From: Flavobacterium silvisoli
Lineage (GTDB): Bacteria; Bacteroidota; Bacteroidia; Flavobacteriales; Flavobacteriaceae
Direction: 5' to 3'
NCBI RefSeq assembly: GCF_004329815.1
Contig: NZ_SJPE01000013.1
Location: 1 to 64,000, forward strand
DNA: 64,000 nt
The translations under genes were made by a program, and so were the position numbers. Shown in pieces: positions 37,002-46,682 of the stretch. Every line of letters begins with the position of its first letter. Position 1 is the first letter of the stretch. The notes under the pieces were generated by a model. That model was given only the letters and a program-made list of their open reading frames with translations. It made no database searches and had not been told where the DNA came from.

Positions 37002-37949
37002 CTATGGTTTGGTTTCTAATTCTTTTTGTTTTTCGCGTTTGATGTGTTGTATGGAAGCATTCAAATCAAAGCCTAAAAGCAATATCATACAGTTAATCCA
37101 AATGTAAAACATGACTACTAACAAGGTTCCTATGGAGCCGTACAGCTCATTGTATTTTGAAAATTTTACAACCCAAATTCCGAAAAAATAGGATGATATG
37201 ATAATCAAAATGGTAGTAAATACAGAGCCGATAGATATAAAAGACCGTTTTTTGTCGTGTCGGATTCCGAATTTGAACAGCAGCGAAGTAGCAATCAGTA
37301 TCATTAAAATGACAAAAATGTATCGCCCCATTTCTATCAGTGGGATATTATCGGATAAAACATCCTGAATTTTGGTCATTTGAATGAAAACCTCAAAAAT
37401 CACTATAGCTGCAACGGTAATGATTAACAGCAACGACAGTAATATGGACAGGGCCAATGCTACAAAGTACTGCCGGAAAAATTTTCGTTTGGAAGTAATG
37501 TGTACGTGATGCGAACTCTCAAAACCGCCCAATATGGCATTCACCCCGTTGGTCATCAACAAAATTGCCATTAGGAATCCCGTTGAAAGCAAACCACTGT
37601 GACTGTTGTGTAAAATGTCATTGATGATTTTGTAAATTGCATCATAGGTCGTTGGTGGTACACTTTGGTGCACAAATCCAAGGAAATCATCCTGAAAACC
37701 TTGTATGGGAATATACGGTATAAGATTCAGGATAAACAGCATAAACGGAAACAGGGCCATAAAGAAACTCCAGGCAATAGCTGCTGCTCGGTAGGAAATA
37801 GCACCTTCTACAATTCCGGTTGTGTATAAATCAAGCAATTCATAAAATGACAATCCGTGCAGCCATGGTAACTTAATTCTTTTGAGCAAAGCAACAAGTT
37901 GTTTGACCAGCGGTAGTCGGTTTATCAATTTATCTGATTCTTCGGTCAT
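37002..37949 (-). CDS. YihY/BrkB family inner-membrane protein
   Basis: A 315-residue protein with about six membrane segments. 'LYTTGIVEGAISYRAAAIAWSFFMALFPFMLFILNLIPYIPI' is the diagnostic YihY/UPF0761 N-terminal part, and 'YNELYGSIGTLLVVMFYIWINCMILLLGFDLNASI' the diagnostic C-terminal part. The family was once called ribonuclease BN by mistake; its real role is unknown. It directly follows nadC (no gap), suggesting one transcript. Confidence 0.9.
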   Translation of the reverse strand: MTEESDKLINRLPLVKQLVALLKRIKLPWLHGLSFYELLDLYTTGIVEGAISYRAAAIAWSFFMALFPFMLFILNLIPYIPIQGFQDDFLGFVHQSVPPTTYDAIYKIINDILHNSHSGLLSTGFLMAILLMTNGVNAILGGFESSHHVHITSKRKFFRQYFVALALSILLSLLLIITVAAIVIFEVFIQMTKIQDVLSDNIPLIEMGRYIFVILMILIATSLLFKFGIRHDKKRSFISIGSVFTTILIIISSYFFGIWVVKFSKYNELYGSIGTLLVVMFYIWINCMILLLGFDLNASIQHIKREKQKELETKP

Positions 37950-38807
37950 TTAAAATGCTTTTAAACTGAGGTCCATGTTATAAACAGAATGCGTTAAGGC
38001 TCCTGATGATATGTAATCAACCCCACATTCAGCGTAATGACGTATGGTTCTTTCGTTAATGTTTCCCGAAGATTCGGTCAGACACTTGTCACCAATCATG
38101 GCAACAGCTTTTCGAGTATCTTCAAAATTAAAATTATCTATAAGGATGCGGTATACGCCTTCATTTTGTAATATTTCCTCAATTTCATCAAGGTTTCGGG
38201 CCTCAACTATGATTTTTAAATCGAGTTTGTGATGTTTTAAAAACGCTTTGGTTTTGGTTATGGCGTGAGTAATACCTCCGGCAAAATCGTTGTGATTGTC
38301 TTTTAGCATAATCATATCATACAACGCAAACCTGTGGTTTTCTCCTCCCCCAATTTTTACCGCCCATTTCTCGCAGGCACGAAAACCCGGCGTGGTTTTA
38401 CGGGTATCTAATATTTTGGTTTGGGTACCTTCTAACAGCTTAACGTACTGGTTAGTTTTGGTGGCTATAGCCGACATTCTTTGCATCGAATTGAGCATCA
38501 ATCGCTCGGCTTTTAATATCGATTGAGAACTGCCCGAAACGTGAAAAACCACATTGCCTGGTTTTACCGGAGTTCCGTCTTCTATGAAAACGTCCATTTT
38601 CAAGGTTGGATCTACATTTTTGAAAACCATTTTGGCAAATTCAACCCCGGCAATAATACCGTTGTCTTTCACTAAAAGCTTGGCTCTTCCCTTTGCAGTA
38701 TCCGGAATACACGCCAACGAACTGTAATCGCCGGGACCAATATCTTCACGAATACCGTTTTGTATAATTATATCTAGTTCTCTCTGAAACTGTTGCTCTG
38801 AAATCAT
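37950..38807 (-). CDS. nadC: Nicotinate-nucleotide pyrophosphorylase (carboxylating)
   Basis: A 285-residue enzyme that makes nicotinate mononucleotide from quinolinate and PRPP in de novo NAD synthesis. Marks are 'REDIGPGDYSSLACIPD', 'ERLMLNSMQRMSAIATKTNQYV', 'ILDTRKTTPGFRACEKWAVKIGGGENHRFALYD' (substrate-binding Arg, Lys and His) and 'VDYISSGALTHS'. The start at the ATG 38805-38807 (MISEQQFQREL) matches the family; an upstream extension is hydrophobic AT-rich noise. Confidence 0.97.
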   Translation of the reverse strand: MISEQQFQRELDIIIQNGIREDIGPGDYSSLACIPDTAKGRAKLLVKDNGIIAGVEFAKMVFKNVDPTLKMDVFIEDGTPVKPGNVVFHVSGSSQSILKAERLMLNSMQRMSAIATKTNQYVKLLEGTQTKILDTRKTTPGFRACEKWAVKIGGGENHRFALYDMIMLKDNHNDFAGGITHAITKTKAFLKHHKLDLKIIVEARNLDEIEEILQNEGVYRILIDNFNFEDTRKAVAMIGDKCLTESSGNINERTIRHYAECGVDYISSGALTHSVYNMDLSLKAF

Positions 38808-38960
38808 TTTTGTAATTATTGAATCGCTAAAGTAATTTGAAAATTTGAAAATTAAGAAATTTAGAATTGAAAATAATGGCATCAACGATAAATTTATGGG
38901 TTTGTAATGGAATCAGTCATTTTTCAAATTGACACCTCTTCAAACTTTCAAATCATTTAT

Positions 38961-38968
38961 TACCTTTG
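38961..38968 (+). promoter_or_regulatory. -7 promoter box for pyrD
   Basis: TACCTTTG fits TAnnTTTG, 19 bases before the pyrD ATG at 38988. Confidence 0.5.
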
Positions 38969-38987
38969 CGCAACAACACAACAACTC

Positions 38988-40010
38988 ATGTACAAACTAC
39001 TCATTCGTCCCATTCTTTTTTGGTTTGATCCCGAAAAAGTCCACTACTTTTCCTTTTCTTTTATCCGATTGATTACTAAAATTCCTTTTGTTCCAACGCT
39101 TTTAAAGTGGCTCTATCAGGTTGATGATCCGCGCTTGGAAAGAGAAGTTTTTGGCTTGAAGTTCAAAAATCCTGTTGGCTTGGCCGCCGGATTTGATAAA
39201 GATGCCAAATTGTATCAGGAATTGTCGCTCTTTGGATTTGGATTTATCGAAATAGGAACTTTAACACCTAAACCACAGGATGGAAATCCCAAAAAAAGAC
39301 TGTTTCGTTTAAAAGAAGATAATGCTATTATCAACCGAATGGGTTTTAATAACGGCGGTGTGGATGCAGCAGTACTGCGATTGATGAAAAATAAAGGTGT
39401 TCTTATCGGAGGAAATATCGGTAAAAATAAAGTCACCGAAAATGAAAATGCTACTTCCGATTACCTGATTTGCTTTGACACTTTGTTTGATTATGTAGAT
39501 TACTTTGTAGTGAATGTAAGTTCTCCAAACACCCCTAACCTGAGGGCATTACAGGACAAAGAACCGTTAACTACTTTACTGCAAACCCTTCAAAATCAAA
39601 ACCTAAACAAACCAAAACAAAAACCCATCTTGTTAAAAATAGCACCCGATTTAACAGACGAACAATTGCTCGATATAATCGATATAGTTAGGGAAACTAA
39701 AATTGCAGGTGTTATCGCTACCAATACAACCATTTCTCGTGACGGACTTCAGTCTGAAAATAAAGTCGAAACCGGAGGTTTATCAGGAAAACCGCTGACC
39801 AAACGCGCTACCGAAGTAATCCGTTTTCTCTCAGAAAAGAGTCATAAAGCTTTCCCTATTATTGGTGTGGGTGGTATTCATTCGGCGGAAGATGCTTTGG
39901 AAAAATTAGATGCCGGTGCATCATTGGTACAACTCTACACCGGTTTTATATATGAAGGACCGAATCTGATAAAACAAATCAATAGAAAAATCCTTGAAAA
40001 AACTTTGTAA
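38988..40010 (+). CDS. pyrD: Dihydroorotate dehydrogenase (quinone), class 2
   Basis: A 340-residue membrane-associated FMN enzyme oxidising dihydroorotate to orotate in pyrimidine synthesis. The N-terminal helix '[22 protein letters not shown]' is the class 2 membrane-binding extension. '[15 protein letters not shown]', '[25 protein letters not shown]' and 'NRMGFNNGG' follow, then '[14 protein letters not shown]' with the catalytic Ser of class 2, and '[33 protein letters not shown]' for phosphate binding. Start at 38988 gives the standard length; the upstream frame crosses the promoter. Confidence 0.97.
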   Translation: MYKLLIRPILFWFDPEKVHYFSFSFIRLITKIPFVPTLLKWLYQVDDPRLEREVFGLKFKNPVGLAAGFDKDAKLYQELSLFGFGFIEIGTLTPKPQDGNPKKRLFRLKEDNAIINRMGFNNGGVDAAVLRLMKNKGVLIGGNIGKNKVTENENATSDYLICFDTLFDYVDYFVVNVSSPNTPNLRALQDKEPLTTLLQTLQNQNLNKPKQKPILLKIAPDLTDEQLLDIIDIVRETKIAGVIATNTTISRDGLQSENKVETGGLSGKPLTKRATEVIRFLSEKSHKAFPIIGVGGIHSAEDALEKLDAGASLVQLYTGFIYEGPNLIKQINRKILEKTL

Positions 40011-40037
40011 CTTAGCCCCTTTGCAACCCGATTCCTT

Positions 40038-40904
40038 TTGAATACAACAGTTAAAATAATCGAATGTCCACGAGATGCCATGCAAGGCATCAAAACGTTT
40101 ATCCCTACCGAAATAAAAGTACAGTACATACAGGCATTGTTGCGGGTGGGTTTTGACACTATCGATTTCGGGAGTTTTGTTTCACCCAAAGCCATACCGC
40201 AAATGCAGGATACGGCAGAAGTTTTAGCACAACTCGACTTATCACAAACTCAAAGTAAGTTATTGGCTATCATTGCCAATACACAAGGAGCCCAAACAGC
40301 GGCCACTCATAGAGAAATACAATATTTAGGTTTTCCGTTTTCAATATCTGAGAACTTTCAAATGCGTAACACACATAAAACCATTGCTGAGAGTTTGGTG
40401 ACTTTACAGGAAATACTAAATATTGCTGATGCAGCTAACAAAGAAGTTGTAGCGTACCTTTCCATGGGTTTCGGGAATCCTTATGGCGACCCATGGAATG
40501 TCGAAATTGTGGGCGAATGGACAGAACGACTGGCTACAATGGGGGTTAAAATTCTTTCGCTTTCGGATACTGTTGGCAGTTCTACACCTGATGTAATTAC
40601 CTATTTGTTTTCTAATTTGATTCCGAAGTATCCTAACATTGAGTTTGGTGCCCACCTTCACACTACTCCCGATAAATGGCACGAAAAAGTAGATGCTGCC
40701 TACCAGGCCGGTTGTTTGCGTTTTGATGGCGCCATACAAGGATTTGGCGGATGTCCCATGGCCAAAGACGACCTGACCGGCAACATGCCTACTGAAAAGT
40801 TACTCTCCTATTTTACCGAAAAAAGAGCCAACACCAATGCTAGTCCTATGAGCTTTGAAAGTGCTTACAATGAGGCATCCAAATTATTCGGGAAATTTCA
40901 CTAA
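40038..40904 (+). CDS. Hydroxymethylglutaryl-CoA lyase
   Basis: A 288-residue HMGL-like TIM-barrel enzyme that would split HMG-CoA into acetyl-CoA and acetoacetate in leucine or ketone-body breakdown. 'IIECPRDAMQGIKTFIPTEIKVQYIQAL' is the active-site Arg/Asp region ('ECPRDAMQG'). 'FGSFVSPKAIPQMQDT' and 'LSLSDTVG' are metal and substrate contacts, 'GAHLHT' carries the HxH pair, and 'GAIQGFGGCPMAKDDLTGNMPTE' holds the catalytic Cys. The start is TTG at 40038, 27 bases after pyrD, probably cotranscribed. Related 2-isopropylmalate synthase-like lyases cannot be fully excluded. Confidence 0.9.
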   Translation: MNTTVKIIECPRDAMQGIKTFIPTEIKVQYIQALLRVGFDTIDFGSFVSPKAIPQMQDTAEVLAQLDLSQTQSKLLAIIANTQGAQTAATHREIQYLGFPFSISENFQMRNTHKTIAESLVTLQEILNIADAANKEVVAYLSMGFGNPYGDPWNVEIVGEWTERLATMGVKILSLSDTVGSSTPDVITYLFSNLIPKYPNIEFGAHLHTTPDKWHEKVDAAYQAGCLRFDGAIQGFGGCPMAKDDLTGNMPTEKLLSYFTEKRANTNASPMSFESAYNEASKLFGKFH

Positions 40905-40965
40905 GCCTTTGGCTTGAGCGCAATAGTTTTGTACATTTATAACCCCTAACTCAAAATCATAACTT

Positions 40966-42848
40966 TTGTCTCAAATCATTCGCTTTTCGTTTTTAGCGTT
41001 AATGTGCCTGTTTGCATTTCAAAACACAGTTTTCGGCACACCGCACCCTAAAGATTCTATTAATTTCTACTTGAAGGAATCTAAAAAGTACACCTATTCC
41101 GATTTCAGTACTGCCAAACTTTATTTGGCGAAAGCCGACAAAATAGCCCATCAACTTAATGACAAAAATGCAATTGCTGATGTAGAATTTCAGTTTGCGG
41201 CCAATTATTATATTTTCGGTTCGTATGACGTAGCCTTGAAACACTACATTAAAGCAGCTCAAATATATGATGCTCAAAACAACAGACTCGGAGTTGCAAA
41301 ATGTTTGATGGGGCAAGGTATTATTTTACAAAGTTATGACAGAGATGAAGAAGCATTAAAAAAATTCAAAAAATCAATTGCTATCTGCAGGGCACTGAAG
41401 AATCATTCGTTCGTTATAAAAAATCTTTTGAATATGGGAGTTTCTCAAGCTAATTTAAACCTATACAATGAAGCTTATGAAAGTTTTACAGAATCCCTAA
41501 AATTAAGTCGAAAATTAAAATTTGAGGAAGATTCTCAAATGGCAATGAATAAGTTAGCCAATACCCACTATGTTAAGAACCATCTTGATTCGGCGGTATA
41601 TTACTACCAAAAAGTACTGAATGATAAAGTCAAACCTAATTTATGGGAAGAAGCTTATGCTTTATCAGGCCTTTCAGAAGTTTACTTAAAAAAAGGAGAC
41701 TATCCAGCAGCCATTGATTTTGGATTAAAGGGTTTTGAAAAGGCTAAAACAGTAAAAGCCAAATGGGACATAGCCCGTTCGGCAGAAATTTTATCCAATA
41801 TATACCGAAAAAAGAATGATTATAAATCAGCCTATGAATACCTTAAAATTAACAAAAGGTACAATGACTCTTTGTATGCCGAATCGAGAATAAAGGCGGT
41901 CAACATCCTGCAGTTAGAAGCCAAAGAATCTGAAAACGAAAAATTAGCGGCCAAGGCTGAAACAGCACAACAAAAGCTCAATAATACCCGAATTTTTGTA
42001 GGCTTCGTCATCATTCTTTTGGTATCGCTGTCCATCTTCACTTATTATTATTACCAATATACCAAACAAAGAGGGGAATTTTTCAAAGAAATTGCAATTA
42101 AAAACCGTGAGATTCAGAGTCAACAATCAATGATTACCGCTCAAAATATTGCTTTAGAGGAATTGAATCAAACTAAAAATAAGATGTTTTCTGTTATTTC
42201 ACACGATTTAAAAACTCCTATAAATTCACTCATTCAGGTGATAGAACTCAACAAACAAAACGATTTAACAAAAGAAGAACAGGATTTTATTTTTGAACAG
42301 CTTCAGAAACAAGTGAAAGGAACTTCGCTGGTACTTAATAATTTATTGCATTGGGCTAATTCGCAAATAGACGGAACCAGTGTACATTTTGAAAAAATAA
42401 TACTGAATCAAATTACTGAAGAGTCTATCAGTTCATTTTATGCTGAAGTGGTAAAAAAGAAAGTAAGTTTCAACCACAATTATAACGAAGATATTTTCAT
42501 CAAAGCCGATATCGGGCAAACCCGCATCATCATTCAGAACATCATTGCGAACGCGATAAAATTTGCCCCTATCAACAGCCGTATTGATATTTTTTATTCT
42601 TCGGACAAGAGAAATACCAAAAGATTCACATCAAAGACTTTGGAAATGGTTTTAACCAGAGTAAAATAGATGAAATCATGAGTTTTAACAAAAGACTTAC
42701 TTCTGAAAAAGGAACTTCGCTGGAAGAAGGAACCGGTTTGGGATTACTACTAGTCAAGCAATTTCTGATTAATAATAAAGGGCTACTCAATATTCAGAGC
42801 AAAGAAGGTGAAATGACCGAATTCATCATTTCATTTTTGAAAGCCTGA
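40966..42848 (+). pseudogene. TPR-repeat sensor histidine kinase, frameshifted in the ATPase domain
   Basis: The uninterrupted frame runs from TTG at 40966 to a stop at 42667-42669 (567 residues). It encodes a signal peptide, about six TPR repeats (residues 30-310), a transmembrane segment near 345-367 and a HisKA box 'FSVISHDLKTPINSLIQ'. Translation loses the ATPase homology at about 42607. In another frame from 42612 to the TGA at 42846-42848, the missing part appears: 'IKDFGNGFNQSK' (G1 DxGxG) and 'EEGTGLGLLLVKQF' (G2). Adding one A at 42607-42610 (GACAAAGAG) restores one frame. It is either a sequencing error or a real single-base deletion; if real, the kinase lacks its nucleotide-binding end. 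Confidence 0.85.
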
Positions 42849-42874
42849 GCCGTCAAAGTTTAGAGATTTTTTAC

Positions 42875-42882
42875 TATATTTG
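42875..42882 (+). promoter_or_regulatory. -7 promoter box for guaB
   Basis: TATATTTG fits TAnnTTTG, 32 bases before the guaB ATG. Confidence 0.5.
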
Positions 42883-42914
42883 CTCGCAATTTAACTACAA
42901 CTACAAATTGCAAC

Positions 42915-44387
42915 ATGAAAGCACACAACTCCAAAATCGTCGGAGAAGGTTTAACCTACGACGATGTATTGCTTATTCCGAATTATTCTGAAATCTTACC
43001 GCGTGAAGTTAATATACAGTCGAAATTTTCGAAGAATATTACTTTAAACGTTCCAATCGTTTCTGCTGCGATGGATACTGTAACCGAAAGCTCGATGGCT
43101 ATCGCTATGGCACAAGAAGGCGGAATTGGCGTTTTACACAAAAATATGACTATTGAACAACAAGCGGCCAAAGTACGAAAAGTGAAACGTGCCGAAGCCG
43201 GAATGATACTCGATCCGGTAACTTTACCCCTAACAGCAACCGTTGGCGATGCTAAAATGGCGATGAAAGAATTCGGTATCGGTGGCATACCGGTAGTTGA
43301 TGAAAACGGAATTTTAAAAGGAATTGCTACCAATCGCGATTTGCGTTTTGAAAAAATCAACTCACGCTCCATAACCGAAGTCATGACTGCCCAAAACTTA
43401 GTAACTGCAGCCGTTGGTACAACATTGCAGGAAGCAGAAGGCATTTTACAACAAAATAAAATCGAAAAACTACCGGTGGTTGATGAGAACTACAAATTGG
43501 TAGGTTTAATTACGTTCCGAGATATCACTAAGCTTACTCAAAAACCCATTGCCAATAAAGACAAATTCGGCCGTCTGAGAGTGGCTGCCGCTCTGGGGGT
43601 TACTGCTGATGCCATAGAGAGAGCTACTGCTCTTGTGCATGCCGGTGTTGATGCAGTAATCATAGATACTGCTCACGGACATACCAAAGGTGTGGTTACT
43701 GTTTTAAAAGAAGTTAAAGCGAAGTTCCCCGATTTAGACGTGGTTGTAGGAAATATTGCCACCCCAGAAGCTGCTTTATATTTGGTTGAAAATGGTGCTG
43801 ATGCAGTGAAAGTTGGAATTGGCCCGGGCTCTATTTGTACTACAAGAGTGGTGGCCGGAGTTGGTTTTCCTCAGTTTTCAGCAGTGTTAGAAGTAGCCGC
43901 TGCTTTAAAAGGAACCGGAGTTCCGGTTATTGCCGATGGAGGTATTCGTTATACGGGTGATATCCCAAAAGCTATTGCTGCCGGAGCTGATAGCGTCATG
44001 CTAGGTTCCTTATTAGCCGGAACCAAAGAATCTCCGGGAGAAACTATCATTTTTGAAGGACGAAAATTCAAATCCTATCGCGGTATGGGTTCTGTAGAAG
44101 CCATGCAGGAGGGTTCAAAGGATCGTTATTTTCAAGATGTGGAAGACGATATTAAAAAATTGGTTCCTGAGGGAATAGTTGGACGTGTTCCCTACAAAGG
44201 TGAATTAAACGAAAGCATGCAACAATTCATTGGCGGACTCCGTGCCGGTATGGGATATTGCGGTGCCAAAGATATTCCAACCCTTCAAGAAAACGGGCGG
44301 TTTGTACGGATTACCACCAGCGGAATTGGTGAAAGTCATCCGCATAATGTTACGATTACCAAAGAAGCTCCTAATTATTCAAGATAA
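42915..44387 (+). CDS. guaB: Inosine-5'-monophosphate dehydrogenase
   Basis: A 490-residue enzyme converting IMP to XMP with NAD+, the committed step of GMP synthesis. The catalytic TIM barrel is split by a pair of CBS domains (about residues 95-205). '[18 protein letters not shown]', '[18 protein letters not shown]', '[15 protein letters not shown]' and '[17 protein letters not shown]' (catalytic Cys loop) are present. '[11 protein letters not shown]' and '[29 protein letters not shown]' form the mobile flap. Ends at a hairpin shared with convergent purB. Confidence 0.98.
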   Translation: MKAHNSKIVGEGLTYDDVLLIPNYSEILPREVNIQSKFSKNITLNVPIVSAAMDTVTESSMAIAMAQEGGIGVLHKNMTIEQQAAKVRKVKRAEAGMILDPVTLPLTATVGDAKMAMKEFGIGGIPVVDENGILKGIATNRDLRFEKINSRSITEVMTAQNLVTAAVGTTLQEAEGILQQNKIEKLPVVDENYKLVGLITFRDITKLTQKPIANKDKFGRLRVAAALGVTADAIERATALVHAGVDAVIIDTAHGHTKGVVTVLKEVKAKFPDLDVVVGNIATPEAALYLVENGADAVKVGIGPGSICTTRVVAGVGFPQFSAVLEVAAALKGTGVPVIADGGIRYTGDIPKAIAAGADSVMLGSLLAGTKESPGETIIFEGRKFKSYRGMGSVEAMQEGSKDRYFQDVEDDIKKLVPEGIVGRVPYKGELNESMQQFIGGLRAGMGYCGAKDIPTLQENGRFVRITTSGIGESHPHNVTITKEAPNYSR

Positions 44388-44400
44388 TTTTAGAAAAGAA

Positions 44401-44428
44401 AAAGGCATAAGATTCAACTTATGCCTTT
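44401..44428. terminator. Bidirectional terminator between guaB and purB
   Basis: A perfect 11-bp inverted repeat AAAGGCATAAG/CTTATGCCTTT with a six-base loop is followed by CTTTTT on the plus strand. It lies between the two convergent genes. Confidence 0.85.
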
Positions 44429-44449
44429 CTTTTTATGTCAAATTTCAAA

Positions 44450-45793
44450 TTAAATTCCCAAATAATTACTAGGAGTAATCGCTAATAACTCTGTTTTAAT
44501 TTCTTCCGAAACTGCCAAAGTTTGGATAAAAGCGTGAATCGATTCTTTGTTGATGACTGTATTGGTTCGGGTTAATCCTTTTAAAGCTTCATACGGATTT
44601 GGATAACCTTCTCTTCTCAATATTGTTTGAATTGCTTCAGCCACTACAGCCCAATTTTTCTCTAAATCTTCGGCAAATTTGGATTCGTTCAGCAGTAATT
44701 TGTTTAATCCCTTCAAAGTAGCATCAAAAGCAATTAGCGTGTGTCCAAAAGGCACTCCTATATTTCTCAATACGGTACTGTCAGTCAAATCACGTTGCAG
44801 CCTTGATATAGGAAGTTTTGCTGAAAGGTGTTCAAATATTGCGTTGGCAATGCCTAAGTTACCTTCAGAATTTTCAAAATCGATAGGATTTACTTTATGT
44901 GGCATGGCAGAAGAACCTATTTCTCCGGCTTTGATTTTTTGTTTAAAATAATCCATCGAAACATAGCTCCACACATCACGGTCTAAATCAATAATGATGG
45001 TATTGATTCGTTTTAAAGCATCAAAAAAAGCGGCTAAATGATCGTAATGTTCAATTTGTGTAGTTGGAAAGGAATGGTGTAAACCCAATACTTCTTCTAC
45101 AAAAGCTGTTCCGAATTGTTTCCAATCTACATTAGGATAAGCCACATGATGAGCGTTGAAATTTCCTGTAGCCCCTCCGAATTTTGCCGCAAAAGGTATA
45201 TTGAACAATAATCGCATTTGTTCCTCTAAACGTTCTACAAAAACCAACAGTTCTTTTCCTAACCGGGTTGGCGATGCCGGTTGACCGTGGGTTCGGGCCA
45301 GCATAGGGATGTCTTTCCATTCCATGCTCAGTTCTTTCAGCTTGGCAATCAAGGCAATCAGACCCGGCAAGTATATTTTTTCAAAAGCTTCTTTCACCGA
45401 AAGCGGAATTGCTGTATTATTGATATCCTGAGAAGTTAATCCGAAATGAATAAACTCTTTGAACTCGTTCAATCCTAATTCTTCAAATTTACTTTTGATG
45501 AAATATTCCACCGCTTTCACATCATGATTGGTTGTTTTTTCGGTTTCTTTAATCCAAAGCGCATCTTCGGTGGTGAAGTTTTTATAGATGTTACGCAAAT
45601 TATCAAAAACCGTGCGGTTTACATTTTTCAGCTGGGGTAATTCGGTTTCACATAAAGCAATGAAGTATTCTACTTCAACCAATACTCGGTACTTGATTAA
45701 AGCTTCTTCTGAAAAATAAGCGGATAATGATTTGGTTTTGCTTCTGTATCTGCCATCAATAGGAGAAACAGCATTTAAAGGTGTTAATGACAT
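44450..45793 (-). CDS. purB: Adenylosuccinate lyase
   Basis: A 447-residue enzyme for two steps of purine synthesis (SAICAR and adenylosuccinate cleavage). 'LNAVSPIDGRYRSKTKSLSAYFSE' marks the N-terminus, 'TNHDVKAVEYFIK' has the active-site His, 'EFIHFGLTSQDINNTA' and 'ARTHGQPASPTRLGKE' follow, and 'GEIGSSAMPHKVNPIDFENSEGNLG' is the fumarase-superfamily signature with the catalytic Ser. The ATG at 45791-45793 gives the family length. Confidence 0.98.
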   Translation of the reverse strand: MSLTPLNAVSPIDGRYRSKTKSLSAYFSEEALIKYRVLVEVEYFIALCETELPQLKNVNRTVFDNLRNIYKNFTTEDALWIKETEKTTNHDVKAVEYFIKSKFEELGLNEFKEFIHFGLTSQDINNTAIPLSVKEAFEKIYLPGLIALIAKLKELSMEWKDIPMLARTHGQPASPTRLGKELLVFVERLEEQMRLLFNIPFAAKFGGATGNFNAHHVAYPNVDWKQFGTAFVEEVLGLHHSFPTTQIEHYDHLAAFFDALKRINTIIIDLDRDVWSYVSMDYFKQKIKAGEIGSSAMPHKVNPIDFENSEGNLGIANAIFEHLSAKLPISRLQRDLTDSTVLRNIGVPFGHTLIAFDATLKGLNKLLLNESKFAEDLEKNWAVVAEAIQTILRREGYPNPYEALKGLTRTNTVINKESIHAFIQTLAVSEEIKTELLAITPSNYLGI

Positions 45794-45816
45794 GTTTTGT
45801 AGTGTTGTTTGTGGCA

Positions 45817-45824
45817 CAAAAGTA
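45817..45824 (-). promoter_or_regulatory. -7 promoter box for purB
   Basis: TACTTTTG on the minus strand fits TAnnTTTG, 23 bases upstream of the purB ATG. Confidence 0.5.
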
Positions 45825-45892
45825 AGCATTAGATTTAGATAAAAGAAAGCAGACGAACAGAAAATAAGCAAACTATCTGTATCTGTTCGTAA

Positions 45893-46600
45893 TTAATCCG
45901 TCCGATTCAAAGCCAACAATCTTTCTTTTAAAACCGGCACTCCTTCTGTGGCAATCATAGCTATAACTTCTAAAGGATTTGAAAGATTATGGATACTTGC
46001 CGGTCGGGGATCAACATAAAAAACCGGAACAGAAGGATGGGCATAATGCATCAAACCGGCTGCAGGATATACTTGAAGTGAAGTTCCTATTACAGCCAGA
46101 TAATCGGCTTGTTTTGTGAGCAGCATGGCTTCATCTAAAGCCGGAACCATTTCACCAAACCAAACAATATGCGGTCGCAATTGATGACCATCCGGATCGG
46201 TATCACCTACTTTTATATCCTCTTCCCATACCAACACATGTTTTGCGTCAGGATGATCACCTCGTGCTTTAAGCAGTTCGCCATGTAAATGCAATACCTT
46301 GTTGCTTCCGGCTTGCTCATGCAGATTGTCAACATTTTGCGTGATGATGTGTACTTCAAAATCCTTTTCCAATTCGGCCAAAACTAAATGACCAATATTG
46401 GTCGTTACTTCTTTTAACTGTCGGCGTCTTTGATTATAAAAATCGAGTACTAATGATTTATTTTTAAGCCAGCCTTCATACGACGCTACTTCCATGACAT
46501 CATGACCTTCCCACAATCCGTCTGCATCGCGAAAGGTCTTAATACCGCTTTCGGCTGAGATTCCGGCACCGGTTAATACTACTAATTTCTTTTTATTCAC
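45893..46600 (-). CDS. NAD-dependent protein deacylase (SIR2 family) without zinc cysteines
   Basis: A 235-residue class III-like sirtuin. The Rossmann core has 'VVLTGAGISAESGIKTFRDADGLW', 'IITQNVDNLHEQAG' and catalytic His106 in 'LHLHGELL'. Tyr55 and Arg58 in 'FYNQRRRQL' match the Tyr-x-x-Arg acyl pocket of CobB/SIRT5-type enzymes that remove succinyl or malonyl groups. The region that normally holds four zinc-binding cysteines (about residues 112-140) has none; the whole protein has no cysteine. Fold and NAD site otherwise look complete. Probably cytoplasmic. Confidence 0.9.
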   Translation of the reverse strand: MNKKKLVVLTGAGISAESGIKTFRDADGLWEGHDVMEVASYEGWLKNKSLVLDFYNQRRRQLKEVTTNIGHLVLAELEKDFEVHIITQNVDNLHEQAGSNKVLHLHGELLKARGDHPDAKHVLVWEEDIKVGDTDPDGHQLRPHIVWFGEMVPALDEAMLLTKQADYLAVIGTSLQVYPAAGLMHYAHPSVPVFYVDPRPASIHNLSNPLEVIAMIATEGVPVLKERLLALNRTD

Positions 46601-46660
46601 GGTTTACAGTATCGTTTTAGGTTCGTTAACTATATTTGATTTAAAACTACACTTTTTTAT

Positions 46661-46668
46661 TATTTTTG
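46661..46668 (+). promoter_or_regulatory. -7 promoter box for trmH
   Basis: TATTTTTG fits TAnnTTTG, 14 bases before the trmH ATG. A second match, TATATTTG, is at 46631-46638. Confidence 0.5.
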
Positions 46669-46682
46669 GCAAAACTAATTCC

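Noticed and set aside
40012..40030. TTAGCCCCTTTGCAACCC before the HMG-CoA lyase gene as a fourth intergenic repeat copy or a promoter
   Set aside because: Only the TAGCCCC stretch is shared with the repeat, and the spacing TA-N5-TTTG does not fit the TAnnTTTG consensus.
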